Of a stretch of 12,422 bases of DNA, positions 6,396 through 12,422 are shown piece after piece. The DNA is from Thermoleophilia bacterium UBA6103 (GTDB lineage: Bacteria; Actinomycetota; Thermoleophilia; UBA2241). The translations under genes were made by a program, and so were the position numbers. The stretch is taken from positions 1 to 12,422 of the forward strand of contig DIWP01000032.1 in the NCBI GenBank assembly GCA_002423545.1, in the 5' to 3' direction. How positions within the stretch are numbered: the first letter of the stretch is position 1; every line of letters begins with the position of its first letter. The notes under the pieces were generated by a model. The model saw only the letters and a list, made by a program, of their open reading frames with translations. It ran no database searches and had not been told where the DNA came from.

Positions 6396-8558
6396 TCAGT
6401 GACGAAAGCCCAGACGGGCGTCGAGCAAAGGGCCGATCTGGGCCGCGACGCCTTCCAGAAGCTCGACCACGTCTACATCGTACGGTCTGTCGCGGTCGGC
6501 CACGGCCACGAGCCCGATGGGGGCGCCACGAGAGACGATCGGGGTGATCAGGACCCGCTCGAGCGGGACGGGACCGACCGCCAGGCCGGCGGGCCGCTCG
6601 ACGATCGTCGAGCGGCCCGCGAAGAGCGCCCGATCGAAGATCTCCCGGCCCCACGGCTCCTGTGACGACCGGTGCGCCATGCGCCCACCGCCCTCACCGT
6701 CGTGCCACCACCGGCCGGCGGCCGACGACGGGCAGGCGACCCTGCCGTCACGGACATACAGGACGATGCAATGCCGGCTTCCAGTGGCCGCGCAGACGGC
6801 GTCGATGAGCTGCGCATACACCTGGTCGTCGGCGGCCGTGAGCAGGATCTCGCGCACGGTCAGCTCCAGCTGACGCTCCTGCCGTATCTCGCGCAGCGCC
6901 CGCTCCGCCTGCACGCGGCGGGTGACGTCGCGCGCGACGCCCTGGACGATCAGCGGCCGTCCGTCCTGGTCACGGACGGTGGTGACGTGGCCCTCGGTGA
7001 AGGCCTCGCCACCGTCCCGCGTGCGCCAATGAAGCACCTGCAGCTCGTCGGGCGCCAGCTCGCCGCGACACCCGCGTTCGGCCTGCGGCAGCGACTCGGG
7101 GTACAGCAGATCCTCGAGCAGATGGGGTTGGGACATGATCTCCTCGGGCGTGCAGCCGAGCAGACGGGAGACCGACGGGCTGACGTATTCGTAGCGCCTC
7201 TCGGGATGCAGGCGGAGCTGCCAGATGACGTCGTGATCGGGCGCCGCCAGAAGACGGAAGCGGGCCTCGCTCTCGCGCAGCAGCTCGGCCTGCCGGTGGC
7301 GCTCGGTGACGTCGCGAGACACCGTGTCGATGGTCACAAGGACGCCGCGGGCGTCGTAGCCCGGCGTCATCTGCTGCTCCACCCAGACCTCGTGGCCATC
7401 GCGATGGCGGTAGCAGACCTCCCAGGGGCGCTCGAAGTCCCAGCTGCCGGCGAGTATGGCGCGCGCCGTCGACACATGATCGGGGTGCAGCGACCGGAAC
7501 AGGAGCGTGTCGTCGCGGTAGAACGCCTCGGGGGCGTATCCGAGAAGACGCTCCACCGACGGCGACACGTACTCGGCCCGCGGTACCGGACGGCAACGCA
7601 GGCGGGTGATGACGTCGTGCGCGTTCTCTGCCAGCAGCCGGTACTGCTCCTCGATGGTGAGCAGCTCCTCCTCGGCCTGCCAGCGCTCGGTGACGTCGCG
7701 GACGATGACCGCCAGCATGCCGTCCGGCAGCAGCCGGCAGAAGGCCTCGCCGAAGCGCGCCCCATCGGCCGACTCCCAGGCCAAGTCGAAGCTGGAGGCG
7801 GGCAGGCCGCTGCGTACCTCGGCGAACGCCTGGACAGCCGTCTGCACGCAATCGGGCGGCAGCAAGTCGATGAGCTCCGTGCCGATCAGGCGGCCGTGCC
7901 GGTGATCGAGGAACGGCGCCTCGCCGCCGTACCACTCGGCGATGCGGTCGGCGGCGTCGAGCACCACGTACGTATCCGGTACGCTGTCGAGCAGATGGCG
8001 CAGACGCCCGGCCCGCGCCCACAGCTCTCTGGTGGAGCGGTGGATGTCGCCGAGCTCCAGAAGAAGGCACACGACGGCGTCGAGACGTCCGTCTGCGCCG
8101 CGGACCTCGCGCCCGCTGAACGTGACCCAGGTCGCCGCCTGACCGCCGACCGGCGTCAGGCCGATGACCTGCTCGCGGATGAGGCCGCCCATCCCCGGGG
8201 CCCGTTCGACGGCGACATCTGGCGCCTCGATGGGCCGCCCATCGGCGGCCAGCAGGCCCGGCGGCCAGAGCGCCGGGTCGTCGATGCGGCGGCCGCGGAG
8301 CTCATCGGCGTCACGGCCGAGCAGCCCGGCCGCCGGCCGGTTGACTGAGATGATGACGGTGCCCGGATCGCAGAGCAGGGCGCCACACGGGAGCGCCGCC
8401 AGGATCGCGGTCGCGCCGGGGTCGGTGAAGAGGCCACACGAGACGGATGGCACGACTCGCGTCGTGGCGCCCGACCCATCGGTCGCTGCGGCCGCCTCGG
8501 ATTCAAAGGCTCTCAGATCCCCTCCACGCGTCGGCCTTTCCTGCCAAGGCGAGCGCAT
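6396..8558 (-). CDS. multi-PAS (four) plus GAF sensory protein without an output domain
   Basis: A 720-residue soluble protein with no predicted membrane segment. PAS-like domains lie at about 46-172, 183-293, 302-425 and 426-552. The last three end in the typical DVTER/DVTRR PAC-to-helix junction (288-292, 416-420, 544-548), and domains 3 and 4 share AEYVSPSVERLLGY / YEYVSPSVSRLLGC. A C-terminal GAF domain (about 560-714) ends in ITPIVSRGAPIGLVAVAD and a closing helix. No HisKA, HATPase, GGDEF, EAL, HD-GYP, PP2C or HTH domain follows; the stop falls just after the GAF helix and the next gene is 50 bp away on the other strand, so the lack of output is not a local truncation. It may signal through protein contacts. 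The start is uncertain: ATG 8558 has no clear Shine-Dalgarno, and upstream in-frame starts (GTG 8645, ATG 8705) would overlap the MFS gene. It lies 76 bp downstream of that gene and is probably cotranscribed. It also carries a 32-bp palindrome at 6589-6620. Confidence 0.85.
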   Translation of the reverse strand: MRSPWQERPTRGGDLRAFESEAAAATDGSGATTRVVPSVSCGLFTDPGATAILAALPCGALLCDPGTVIISVNRPAAGLLGRDADELRGRRIDDPALWPPGLLAADGRPIEAPDVAVERAPGMGGLIREQVIGLTPVGGQAATWVTFSGREVRGADGRLDAVVCLLLELGDIHRSTRELWARAGRLRHLLDSVPDTYVVLDAADRIAEWYGGEAPFLDHRHGRLIGTELIDLLPPDCVQTAVQAFAEVRSGLPASSFDLAWESADGARFGEAFCRLLPDGMLAVIVRDVTERWQAEEELLTIEEQYRLLAENAHDVITRLRCRPVPRAEYVSPSVERLLGYAPEAFYRDDTLLFRSLHPDHVSTARAILAGSWDFERPWEVCYRHRDGHEVWVEQQMTPGYDARGVLVTIDTVSRDVTERHRQAELLRESEARFRLLAAPDHDVIWQLRLHPERRYEYVSPSVSRLLGCTPEEIMSQPHLLEDLLYPESLPQAERGCRGELAPDELQVLHWRTRDGGEAFTEGHVTTVRDQDGRPLIVQGVARDVTRRVQAERALREIRQERQLELTVREILLTAADDQVYAQLIDAVCAATGSRHCIVLYVRDGRVACPSSAAGRWWHDGEGGGRMAHRSSQEPWGREIFDRALFAGRSTIVERPAGLAVGPVPLERVLITPIVSRGAPIGLVAVADRDRPYDVDVVELLEGVAAQIGPLLDARLGFRH
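6554..6567. repeat. 14-bp perfect palindrome in the GAF coding region
   Basis: CCCGCTCGAGCGGG reads the same on both strands. It lies 21 bp from the larger palindrome at 6589-6620 and shares its half-site CCGCTCGA/TCGAGCGG. Both lie in the coding sequence of the GAF domain of the PAS-GAF gene. Confidence 0.5.
6589..6620. repeat. 32-bp perfect palindrome inside the PAS-GAF gene
   Basis: The half-site GCGGGCCGCTCGACGA (6589-6604) is followed without a spacer by its exact reverse complement (6605-6620). It encodes AGRSTIVERPA in the GAF domain, about 190 bp before the stop codon. As RNA it would form a very stable hairpin within the message. The symmetry is directly visible; any function is inferred. 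Confidence 0.8.
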
Positions 8559-8634
8559 GCTACCAGACGGCGGGGACAGAACAGTACCGTCGCGCTCCGG
8601 CTTCCGCTGCCGGGATGCTCGCGGACCGGCGCCG

Positions 8635-9909
8635 TCAGACCTCACCGAGCGGGGCACCGTCGCGCGCCCCCGGTCCCGCCTGATCGCGACGCCGGATCCC
8701 GGCACGCAGCAGCAGATAGCCGACCGCGCCGGCAGCGCCGAAGAGGATCATGGCAGAGAAGGTCTGCCGGCTGCCGAGGCCGTCCATGGAGACCCCGGCC
8801 AGCGCCGGACCGAGGCCCATGCCGCCGTTCCAGATGAGCGCCCAGACGCCCATGTAGCGGCCGCGCACCTCCTCGGGGGCCATGTCCGAGACCATCGTGG
8901 TGGCGATCGGCGAGAGCAGCATCTCGCCGAAGCTCATGAGGATCACGAAGACCACCAGCGGCCAGAGGGAGTAGACGAACGCCGTCAGACCCAGGGCGAG
9001 ACCGATGAGGACGCTGGCGAGGGCCATGAGCACGAGCTTGTCGGCATGCCGCAGACCCCGCACCAGAGGGAACTGGACGATCGCCACCATGAGCGCGTTG
9101 AGCGCCAGCAGGAGCCCCCACGTCTTGTACGGCACGCCGATCGTGTCGGTGATGAAGACCGGATACATGGAGGTGAAGATGCCGAACAACGACACCGGCA
9201 GCAGCGAGATGCCGCAGAACGCCAGGAAGCGCCGGTCGGCGAGCACGATGCGATAGCCGTACGGAGCATCATCGTCCCGCTGGCGGACCGCCGACTCCGG
9301 CCGCGTCTCCCTGATGCCCAGAAGCGTCACGATGAGGAAGATGAAGCATCCGCCGGCGGCCACCAGGAAAAGCTGCCGGAAGCTCAGACCGGCGCCGAGC
9401 GCCAGCCCGCCCAACGCCGGACCGGCGACCACGCCGGCGTTCATGGCCACCCGCGAGATGCTGAACGCCTCCGCCCGTCGCTCGGGCGGGATGAGGTCGG
9501 CGATCATGGCGCCGCTGGCCGTCTGATAGAGCGGCCAGCCGAGGACGCTCTCCATGGCCACCAGGACGCCGACCTGCCACAGCGTCTGCGAGAAGGCGAA
9601 GCCGACGAACCACACGACGGCGCTGACGGCGGCGGCGCTGATCATCCAGCGCCGGCCGATGCGGTCGGTGAGCGCGCCGCCCCATACCTGCAGGGGCATC
9701 ACCACCAGCGGCACGACCCCGAACAGGATGCCGATCCAGCTCAGCGAGGCGCCGAGCGTGCGGCGCAGGAAGATCGCCTCGTAGGGAAACCCGAGTGCCG
9801 CGGCGCCGACGTAGACGAAGGTGCCGGCAACCAGGATCCAGTATTGACGTGGGTAGCCGCGAAGCTCGCGCACGACCGCACGGACGCGCACTGCCACAGC
9901 GGTCACCAT
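8635..9909 (-). CDS. MFS transporter, multidrug-efflux-like
   Basis: A 424-residue inner-membrane protein with about 12 hydrophobic segments in two halves, joined by a hydrophilic loop (about 200-225, ETRPESAVRQRDDDAPYGYR). MFS motif A, GGALTDRIGRRW (77-88), lies between helices 2 and 3. GEMLLSPIATTMVSDMAPEEVRGRYMG (about 328-354) carries the repeat-half equivalent. Overall it resembles proton-driven drug exporters of the MdtG/MdtH type, but the substrate cannot be read. The ATG at 9909 follows GGAAGGG almost directly; GTG at 9906 is an equally plausible start with better spacing. Longer in-frame starts give an Arg/Gly/Ser-rich, non-membrane extension and are rejected. It is first of a minus-strand pair with the PAS-GAF gene and divergent (113 bp) from the first HTH-GAF regulator, the arrangement expected of a regulator and its target transporter. 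Confidence 0.88.
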   Translation of the reverse strand: MVTAVAVRVRAVVRELRGYPRQYWILVAGTFVYVGAAALGFPYEAIFLRRTLGASLSWIGILFGVVPLVVMPLQVWGGALTDRIGRRWMISAAAVSAVVWFVGFAFSQTLWQVGVLVAMESVLGWPLYQTASGAMIADLIPPERRAEAFSISRVAMNAGVVAGPALGGLALGAGLSFRQLFLVAAGGCFIFLIVTLLGIRETRPESAVRQRDDDAPYGYRIVLADRRFLAFCGISLLPVSLFGIFTSMYPVFITDTIGVPYKTWGLLLALNALMVAIVQFPLVRGLRHADKLVLMALASVLIGLALGLTAFVYSLWPLVVFVILMSFGEMLLSPIATTMVSDMAPEEVRGRYMGVWALIWNGGMGLGPALAGVSMDGLGSRQTFSAMILFGAAGAVGYLLLRAGIRRRDQAGPGARDGAPLGEV

Positions 9910-9937
9910 CCCTTCCGTACGTTTGTCTCCATGGTAT

Positions 9938-9952
9938 CCGAGCGCCGCTCGG
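9938..9952. other. inverted repeat in the MFS / HTH-GAF divergent intergenic region
   Basis: CCGAGC (9938-9943) and GCTCGG (9947-9952) form a 6-bp inverted repeat around GCC. It is about 29 bp upstream of the MFS start and about 36 bp upstream of the -35 of the first HTH-GAF gene. It could be an operator for a dimeric regulator such as the neighbouring HTH-GAF proteins, or a chance hairpin in GC-rich DNA. Confidence 0.25.
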
Positions 9953-9987
9953 GGCCGCGACCAGAGGACGCCGGCCGCCGCACTCGC

Positions 9988-10016
9988 TTGACCGCACCGG
10001 CCTTCCTGCATACCGT
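9988..10016 (+). promoter_or_regulatory. promoter of the first HTH-GAF gene, apparently leaderless
   Basis: A -35 hexamer TTGACC (9988-9993), a 17-bp spacer and a -10 hexamer TACCGT (10011-10016) with the TAnnnT core. The usual start point, seven bases after the -10, falls on the A of the ATG at 10023. There is no Shine-Dalgarno sequence before that ATG. Leaderless mRNAs are common in Actinomycetota. Confidence 0.55.
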
Positions 10017-10022
10017 CCTTGC

Positions 10023-11123
10023 ATGACCACCTACCTGAGCGTCCAGATCGCGGCCCGCAAGCTCGGCGTCTCGCCACACACCATCCGGCGCTGGACGGCC
10101 AGCGGCTTCCTCCCCTGCACCCGGACACCGGGTGGCCACCGCCGCATCAAGCAGGAGGACGTCGAGGAACTGCTGACGCTGGTGAAGGCCGAGCCCGCCG
10201 TCGCCGCCCGCTCGGCCCGCGAGCGCGAGCTCGAGACGCTCATGGACACTTCGCTCGCCCTCTCCCGGCACCTCGATCTCTCCAGCCTCATCGCCGAGAT
10301 CGCCCGTCACATGACCCGCCTGCTCGACTGCGACCGCTGTGCCATCTCGGAGTACGACCGCGAGACGCAGATGATCACCATGCTCGCCTTCTATGAGCGC
10401 GACGGCCGTCGCATCCCGGAGTGGGAGCCGTACCCGCTCAAGCGCTTCCCGACCCTCAAGTACGTCTTCGGCGACCTGCGCATGCAGACCGTCAACGTCA
10501 GCGACCGTCACGCCGATGCGGCCTATCTGGCCTACCTGAGACGCTCCGACCTCAAGAGCACCACGCTCGTACCGCTCGTCTCCAACGACCGGCCCATGGG
10601 CCTCCTCGAGCTGGAGGACCGCTCGCGCGAGCGCCGCTACTCGCCGCAGGAGCTGCGGATCTGCCGCTCGGTCGCCGCCCAGGCGGCGGTAGCGCTGGAC
10701 AACGCCAAGCTGGTCGCCCGCCTGCGCCGCTCGAGCACCGGCCTCTCGCAGGTATGCTTCTCGATGGAGAAGATCGCCACCGCCATCCCGCGGCTGGTGG
10801 CGCACACCGCGACCCCCGGTCTGCTCAAGGAGGCCGCCACCCTGGCTTGCGAGGCCCTCTCGGCGTCGTCTAGCGTGGCCAGCTACGACGATCAGAGCGC
10901 CGGCGCCGCCGCCCCGCGCTGGCGGGCGCGCCGCAGCGGCGGTCTGGCCGTCGGGCTGCGCAGCGACACCGTCAACCTGCTGACCGCGACCGCGCCCTGT
11001 CACGGCCGTGACCTGGTGGTCACCGCCACGCTTCAGGGACCCGCCACCGACGGGCAGACACAGCTGCTCACGCTGGTCTGCTCGGCCGCTGCGTCGGCCT
11101 TGACGACCATCCTGCGCGAGTAG
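10023..11123 (+). CDS. BldC/MerR-like HTH plus GAF one-component regulator (first paralogue)
   Basis: A 366-residue protein. Residues 4-50 form a MerR/excisionase-type winged helix: LSVQIAARKLGVSPHTIRRW, then the wing TRTPGGHRR (33-41) and a helix to about 53. A charged helix with ARERELE (66-72) leads into a GAF domain (about 75-230) containing LDCDRCAI (101-108), LVPLVSNDRPMGLLEL (182-197) and the closing helix VAAQAAVALDNAKLV. The C-terminal region (about 260-366) looks like a shrunken second GAF: LLKEAATLACEALSA, a short strand region, then a final helix. MerR-type wings bind DNA as dimers; the GAF would sense a small molecule, redox state or metal. The start at 10023 is supported by the promoter geometry and by the HTH starting at residue 4. 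It is a close paralogue of the next gene, 86 bp downstream, and divergent from the MFS gene it may regulate. Confidence 0.85.
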   Translation: MTTYLSVQIAARKLGVSPHTIRRWTASGFLPCTRTPGGHRRIKQEDVEELLTLVKAEPAVAARSARERELETLMDTSLALSRHLDLSSLIAEIARHMTRLLDCDRCAISEYDRETQMITMLAFYERDGRRIPEWEPYPLKRFPTLKYVFGDLRMQTVNVSDRHADAAYLAYLRRSDLKSTTLVPLVSNDRPMGLLELEDRSRERRYSPQELRICRSVAAQAAVALDNAKLVARLRRSSTGLSQVCFSMEKIATAIPRLVAHTATPGLLKEAATLACEALSASSSVASYDDQSAGAAAPRWRARRSGGLAVGLRSDTVNLLTATAPCHGRDLVVTATLQGPATDGQTQLLTLVCSAAASALTTILRE

Positions 11124-11128
11124 AGAAC

Positions 11129-11169
11129 TTCATCAAGAACCGATCAGACGAAACTGGAATTTGATCAAA
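11129..11169 (+). promoter_or_regulatory. candidate operator: phased ATCA boxes and TTTGATCAAA palindrome
   Basis: An unusually A/T-rich stretch upstream of the second HTH-GAF promoter holds three ATCA cores, at 11132, 11143 and 11164 (11 and 21 bp apart, close to one and two helical turns). TTCATCAAGA (11129) and TTGATCAAAG (11161) are near-copies 32 bp apart. The last core lies in a perfect 10-bp palindrome TTTGATCAAA (11160-11169), ending 3 bp before the -35. The position fits an activator or repressor site; the binding protein is unknown. Confidence 0.35.
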
Positions 11170-11172
11170 GAC

Positions 11173-11202
11173 TTGCTCGCACCTGCGGCCGGACGGTAGG
11201 CT
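11173..11202 (+). promoter_or_regulatory. promoter of the second HTH-GAF gene, leaderless or near-leaderless
   Basis: A -35 hexamer TTGCTC (11173-11178), an 18-bp spacer and a -10 hexamer TAGGCT (11197-11202) with the TAnnnT core. The expected start point is 11209-11210, and the ATG begins at 11210. GGTAGG overlapping the -10 could act as a weak Shine-Dalgarno (AGG 9 nt from ATG) if transcription began further upstream. Confidence 0.45.
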
Positions 11203-11209
11203 CGCCGCA

Positions 11210-12307
11210 ATGTATGTGAGCGTACAGCGCGCCGCCCTGCGTCTCGGTGTCTCCCCCGTCACTATCCGTCGCTGGACGGCCAGCGGCCTGCTGCCCTGCA
11301 CGCGCACGCCCGGCGGCCACCGTCGCATCAGCACCGAAGACCTCGACGACCTGGCGCGGCGCATCGCCGACGGCGACCGGCTGGCCGCCAGAAGGGCACG
11401 CGAGCGCGAGCTGGAGACGGTCGTAGACACGGCCATCGCGCTCGGCAGCAAGCTCGAGCTGCCGGAGTTGCTGGCGGAGATCTCCCGACAGGTGACCTGC
11501 GTCCTCGACTGCGACTACTGCACCATCTACGAGCTCGACACCGACGAGCAGCTCGTCCGCATCATCGCCGACTACGACCGCAGCGGGCGCCGCTGGCCGC
11601 CGCTGGGCCCCTACCGCCTCAAGGACTACCCGCTCACCCGGCGCATCATCGAGGAGCAGGAAGTCGTCGAGGTCGATCGCGACGACCCCGCCGCCGATGC
11701 GGCCGAAGTGGCTGCCCTGAGCATCGAGAACGACGCCCACATGCTGCTCGTGCCGCTGGTCTACCAGGGCCGCAGCATCGGCCTGCTTGAAGCGATCAGA
11801 CACGAGAAGGGGCGCCGCCGGACGCGCCAGGAGCTGCGCATGGCCCGGGCGATCGCCAATCAGGCGGCGGTGGCGATGGTCAATGCACGCACCGTCACCT
11901 CGATCCGCCAGAGCGAGCGCGAGCTGGCCGCCGTGCGCCGGGTCCAGAGCACCCTCAGACACGGGTTGCCGGCGCTGGCCGGGTCGGCGTCCACCGACGT
12001 CTTTCTCGCCGACCTGGCGGACATGGTCTGCCGGGCGTTCGGCGCCGTCTCCTGCGTGGCCGCCGCCGCCGGGCGCTCCGCCGGAGTCACCGGCAGCGCC
12101 CGCGCCGCCGGCCAGGGCAAGGCACACGTCGCTGTGGCGCGAGCACCGCTCCCCAGCGACCTTGCCGTGACGCTCACGCTCGTGCGTCCGCCGACGCCGC
12201 CGATCCGCGAGCTCCTCGACCTCGTGGCAACGTTCTCCGCCGTCTGCCTCGGCCGCACCGGCGACGCGGATACGGGCGCCGAGCCGCCGGCGCCGGCTCC
12301 AAACTGA
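11210..12307 (+). CDS. BldC/MerR-like HTH plus GAF one-component regulator (second paralogue)
   Basis: A 365-residue protein with the same plan as the gene before it. The winged helix (3-48) matches almost residue for residue: SVQRAALRLGVSPVTIRRW, TASGLLPC and TRTPGGHRRI. The helix RARERELETVVDT (62-74) and the GAF domain (about 73-230) follow, with LDCDYCTIYELD (99-110), LLVPLVYQGRSIGLLEA (179-195) and ANQAAVAMVNA. The degenerate C-terminal part (about 255-347) differs more and ends in a Pro/Ala-rich tail. Near-identity across the recognition helix and wing suggests both paralogues bind similar operators, while the diverged GAF domains suggest different or split signals. The ATG at 11210 is supported by promoter position; GTG at 11216 would remove only two residues. 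It has its own promoter, so it can be expressed separately from the first copy. Confidence 0.85.
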   Translation: MYVSVQRAALRLGVSPVTIRRWTASGLLPCTRTPGGHRRISTEDLDDLARRIADGDRLAARRARERELETVVDTAIALGSKLELPELLAEISRQVTCVLDCDYCTIYELDTDEQLVRIIADYDRSGRRWPPLGPYRLKDYPLTRRIIEEQEVVEVDRDDPAADAAEVAALSIENDAHMLLVPLVYQGRSIGLLEAIRHEKGRRRTRQELRMARAIANQAAVAMVNARTVTSIRQSERELAAVRRVQSTLRHGLPALAGSASTDVFLADLADMVCRAFGAVSCVAAAAGRSAGVTGSARAAGQGKAHVAVARAPLPSDLAVTLTLVRPPTPPIRELLDLVATFSAVCLGRTGDADTGAEPPAPAPN

Positions 12308-12422
12308 GCGGAACCAGGAGCCTGGCGTCCGAGAGTCCGGGCGCCGAGCCGGCCGCCCGAGCCGACATCAGCAGCGCCCGCAGGTCGACGCCCTGGAGAG
12401 TCTGATCGGCGGCTATCGGCGG
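12174..12422 (-). CDS. possible C-terminal end of a convergent gene, cut by the right edge
   Basis: This minus-strand frame is open from the right edge down to a stop at 12174 (82 codons). The outer 38 codons, which lie outside the HTH-GAF gene, have G/C in about 32 of 38 third positions and read like ordinary protein (QGVDLRALLMSARAAG). The remaining part is antisense to the HTH-GAF tail, is very Arg-rich and would mean a 134-bp overlap of coding sequences, which is unusual. No family is recognised. It may simply be non-coding tail. Confidence 0.18.
   Translation of the reverse strand, partial: PPIAADQTLQGVDLRALLMSARAAGSAPGLSDARLLVPLSLEPAPAARRPYPRRRCGRGRRRRTLPRGRGARGSAASADARA
12338..12359 (+). 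terminator. candidate terminator after the second HTH-GAF gene
   Basis: CGGGCG (12338-12343) pairs with CGCCCG (12354-12359) around a 10-nt loop, 30 bp after the stop codon. A smaller hairpin CCAGG-AG-CCTGG lies at 12314-12325. Neither is followed by T residues. The role is inferred from position. Confidence 0.3.

Noticed and set aside
9931..9936. TACCAT on the minus strand as a -10 for the MFS gene
   Set aside because: The core fits TAnnnT, but the sequence at -35 is GC-only. Evidence is too weak for a promoter call.
8164..10026. 620-codon plus-strand frame antisense to the PAS-GAF and MFS genes
   Set aside because: It reads as His/Asp/Arg/Glu-rich repeats typical of antisense to membrane-protein codons, while the minus strand gives clear PAS and MFS proteins.
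1156..12307. A defence island or other multi-gene system of unknown type
   Set aside because: No nuclease, helicase, reverse transcriptase, toxin-antitoxin or transposase genes were seen. All larger frames fall into metabolic, transport or signalling families.

Overview
The window comes from a very GC-rich bacterial chromosome (roughly 70% G+C by eye, strong G/C bias at third codon positions, GTG as well as ATG starts). Most Shine-Dalgarno sites are weak, two genes look leaderless, and the HTH genes resemble the BldC/excisionase type. This fits Actinomycetota best. A deep lineage such as Thermoleophilia or Coriobacteriia is possible, but the class cannot be fixed from sequence alone. No insertion sequence, CRISPR array, phage gene or clearly broken gene was seen. 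Coding density is high, and no gene-free stretch exceeds about 175 bp.

Layout. The left edge cuts a minus-strand tRNA-Leu(GAG) that has a clear sigma70-type promoter. Divergent from it is a DUF72 (YecE-like) gene. Converging on DUF72 is a minus-strand pair: a saccharopine-dehydrogenase-like oxidoreductase followed by a REC-PAS-HD-GYP response regulator, a probable cyclic-di-GMP phosphodiesterase. Divergent from that pair is a plus-strand pair, an M20 (ArgE/DapE-type) metallohydrolase and an ADP-ribosylglycohydrolase, separated by only 5 bp. A perfect 24-bp palindrome then separates the glycohydrolase from a second minus-strand pair, an MFS transporter followed by a four-PAS plus GAF sensor protein with no visible output domain. 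Divergent from the transporter are two tandem paralogous regulators, each with a BldC/MerR-like HTH, a GAF domain and a degenerate C-terminal domain. Each has its own promoter, placed so that transcription should begin at or next to the start codon. The right edge is a 115-bp tail with hairpins and perhaps the end of a convergent gene.

How the parts may work together (inference). The right half reads as a sensing module: a PAS/GAF sensor and an MFS exporter face two ligand- or redox-sensing one-component regulators that could control the transporter operon and each other. The middle reads as a small metabolic locus, with an amino-acid or opine-type dehydrogenase divergent from an N-acyl-amino-acid or peptide hydrolase. 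The ADP-ribosylglycohydrolase at its end has Ala where one metal-binding Asp is expected. The HD-GYP protein ties the left pair to second-messenger turnover.

The items most worth a second look are the duplicated HTH-GAF regulators with leaderless promoters and phased ATCA boxes, the TDAT-variant glycohydrolase, a perfect 32-bp palindrome inside the PAS-GAF coding sequence, and the sensor lacking an output domain.
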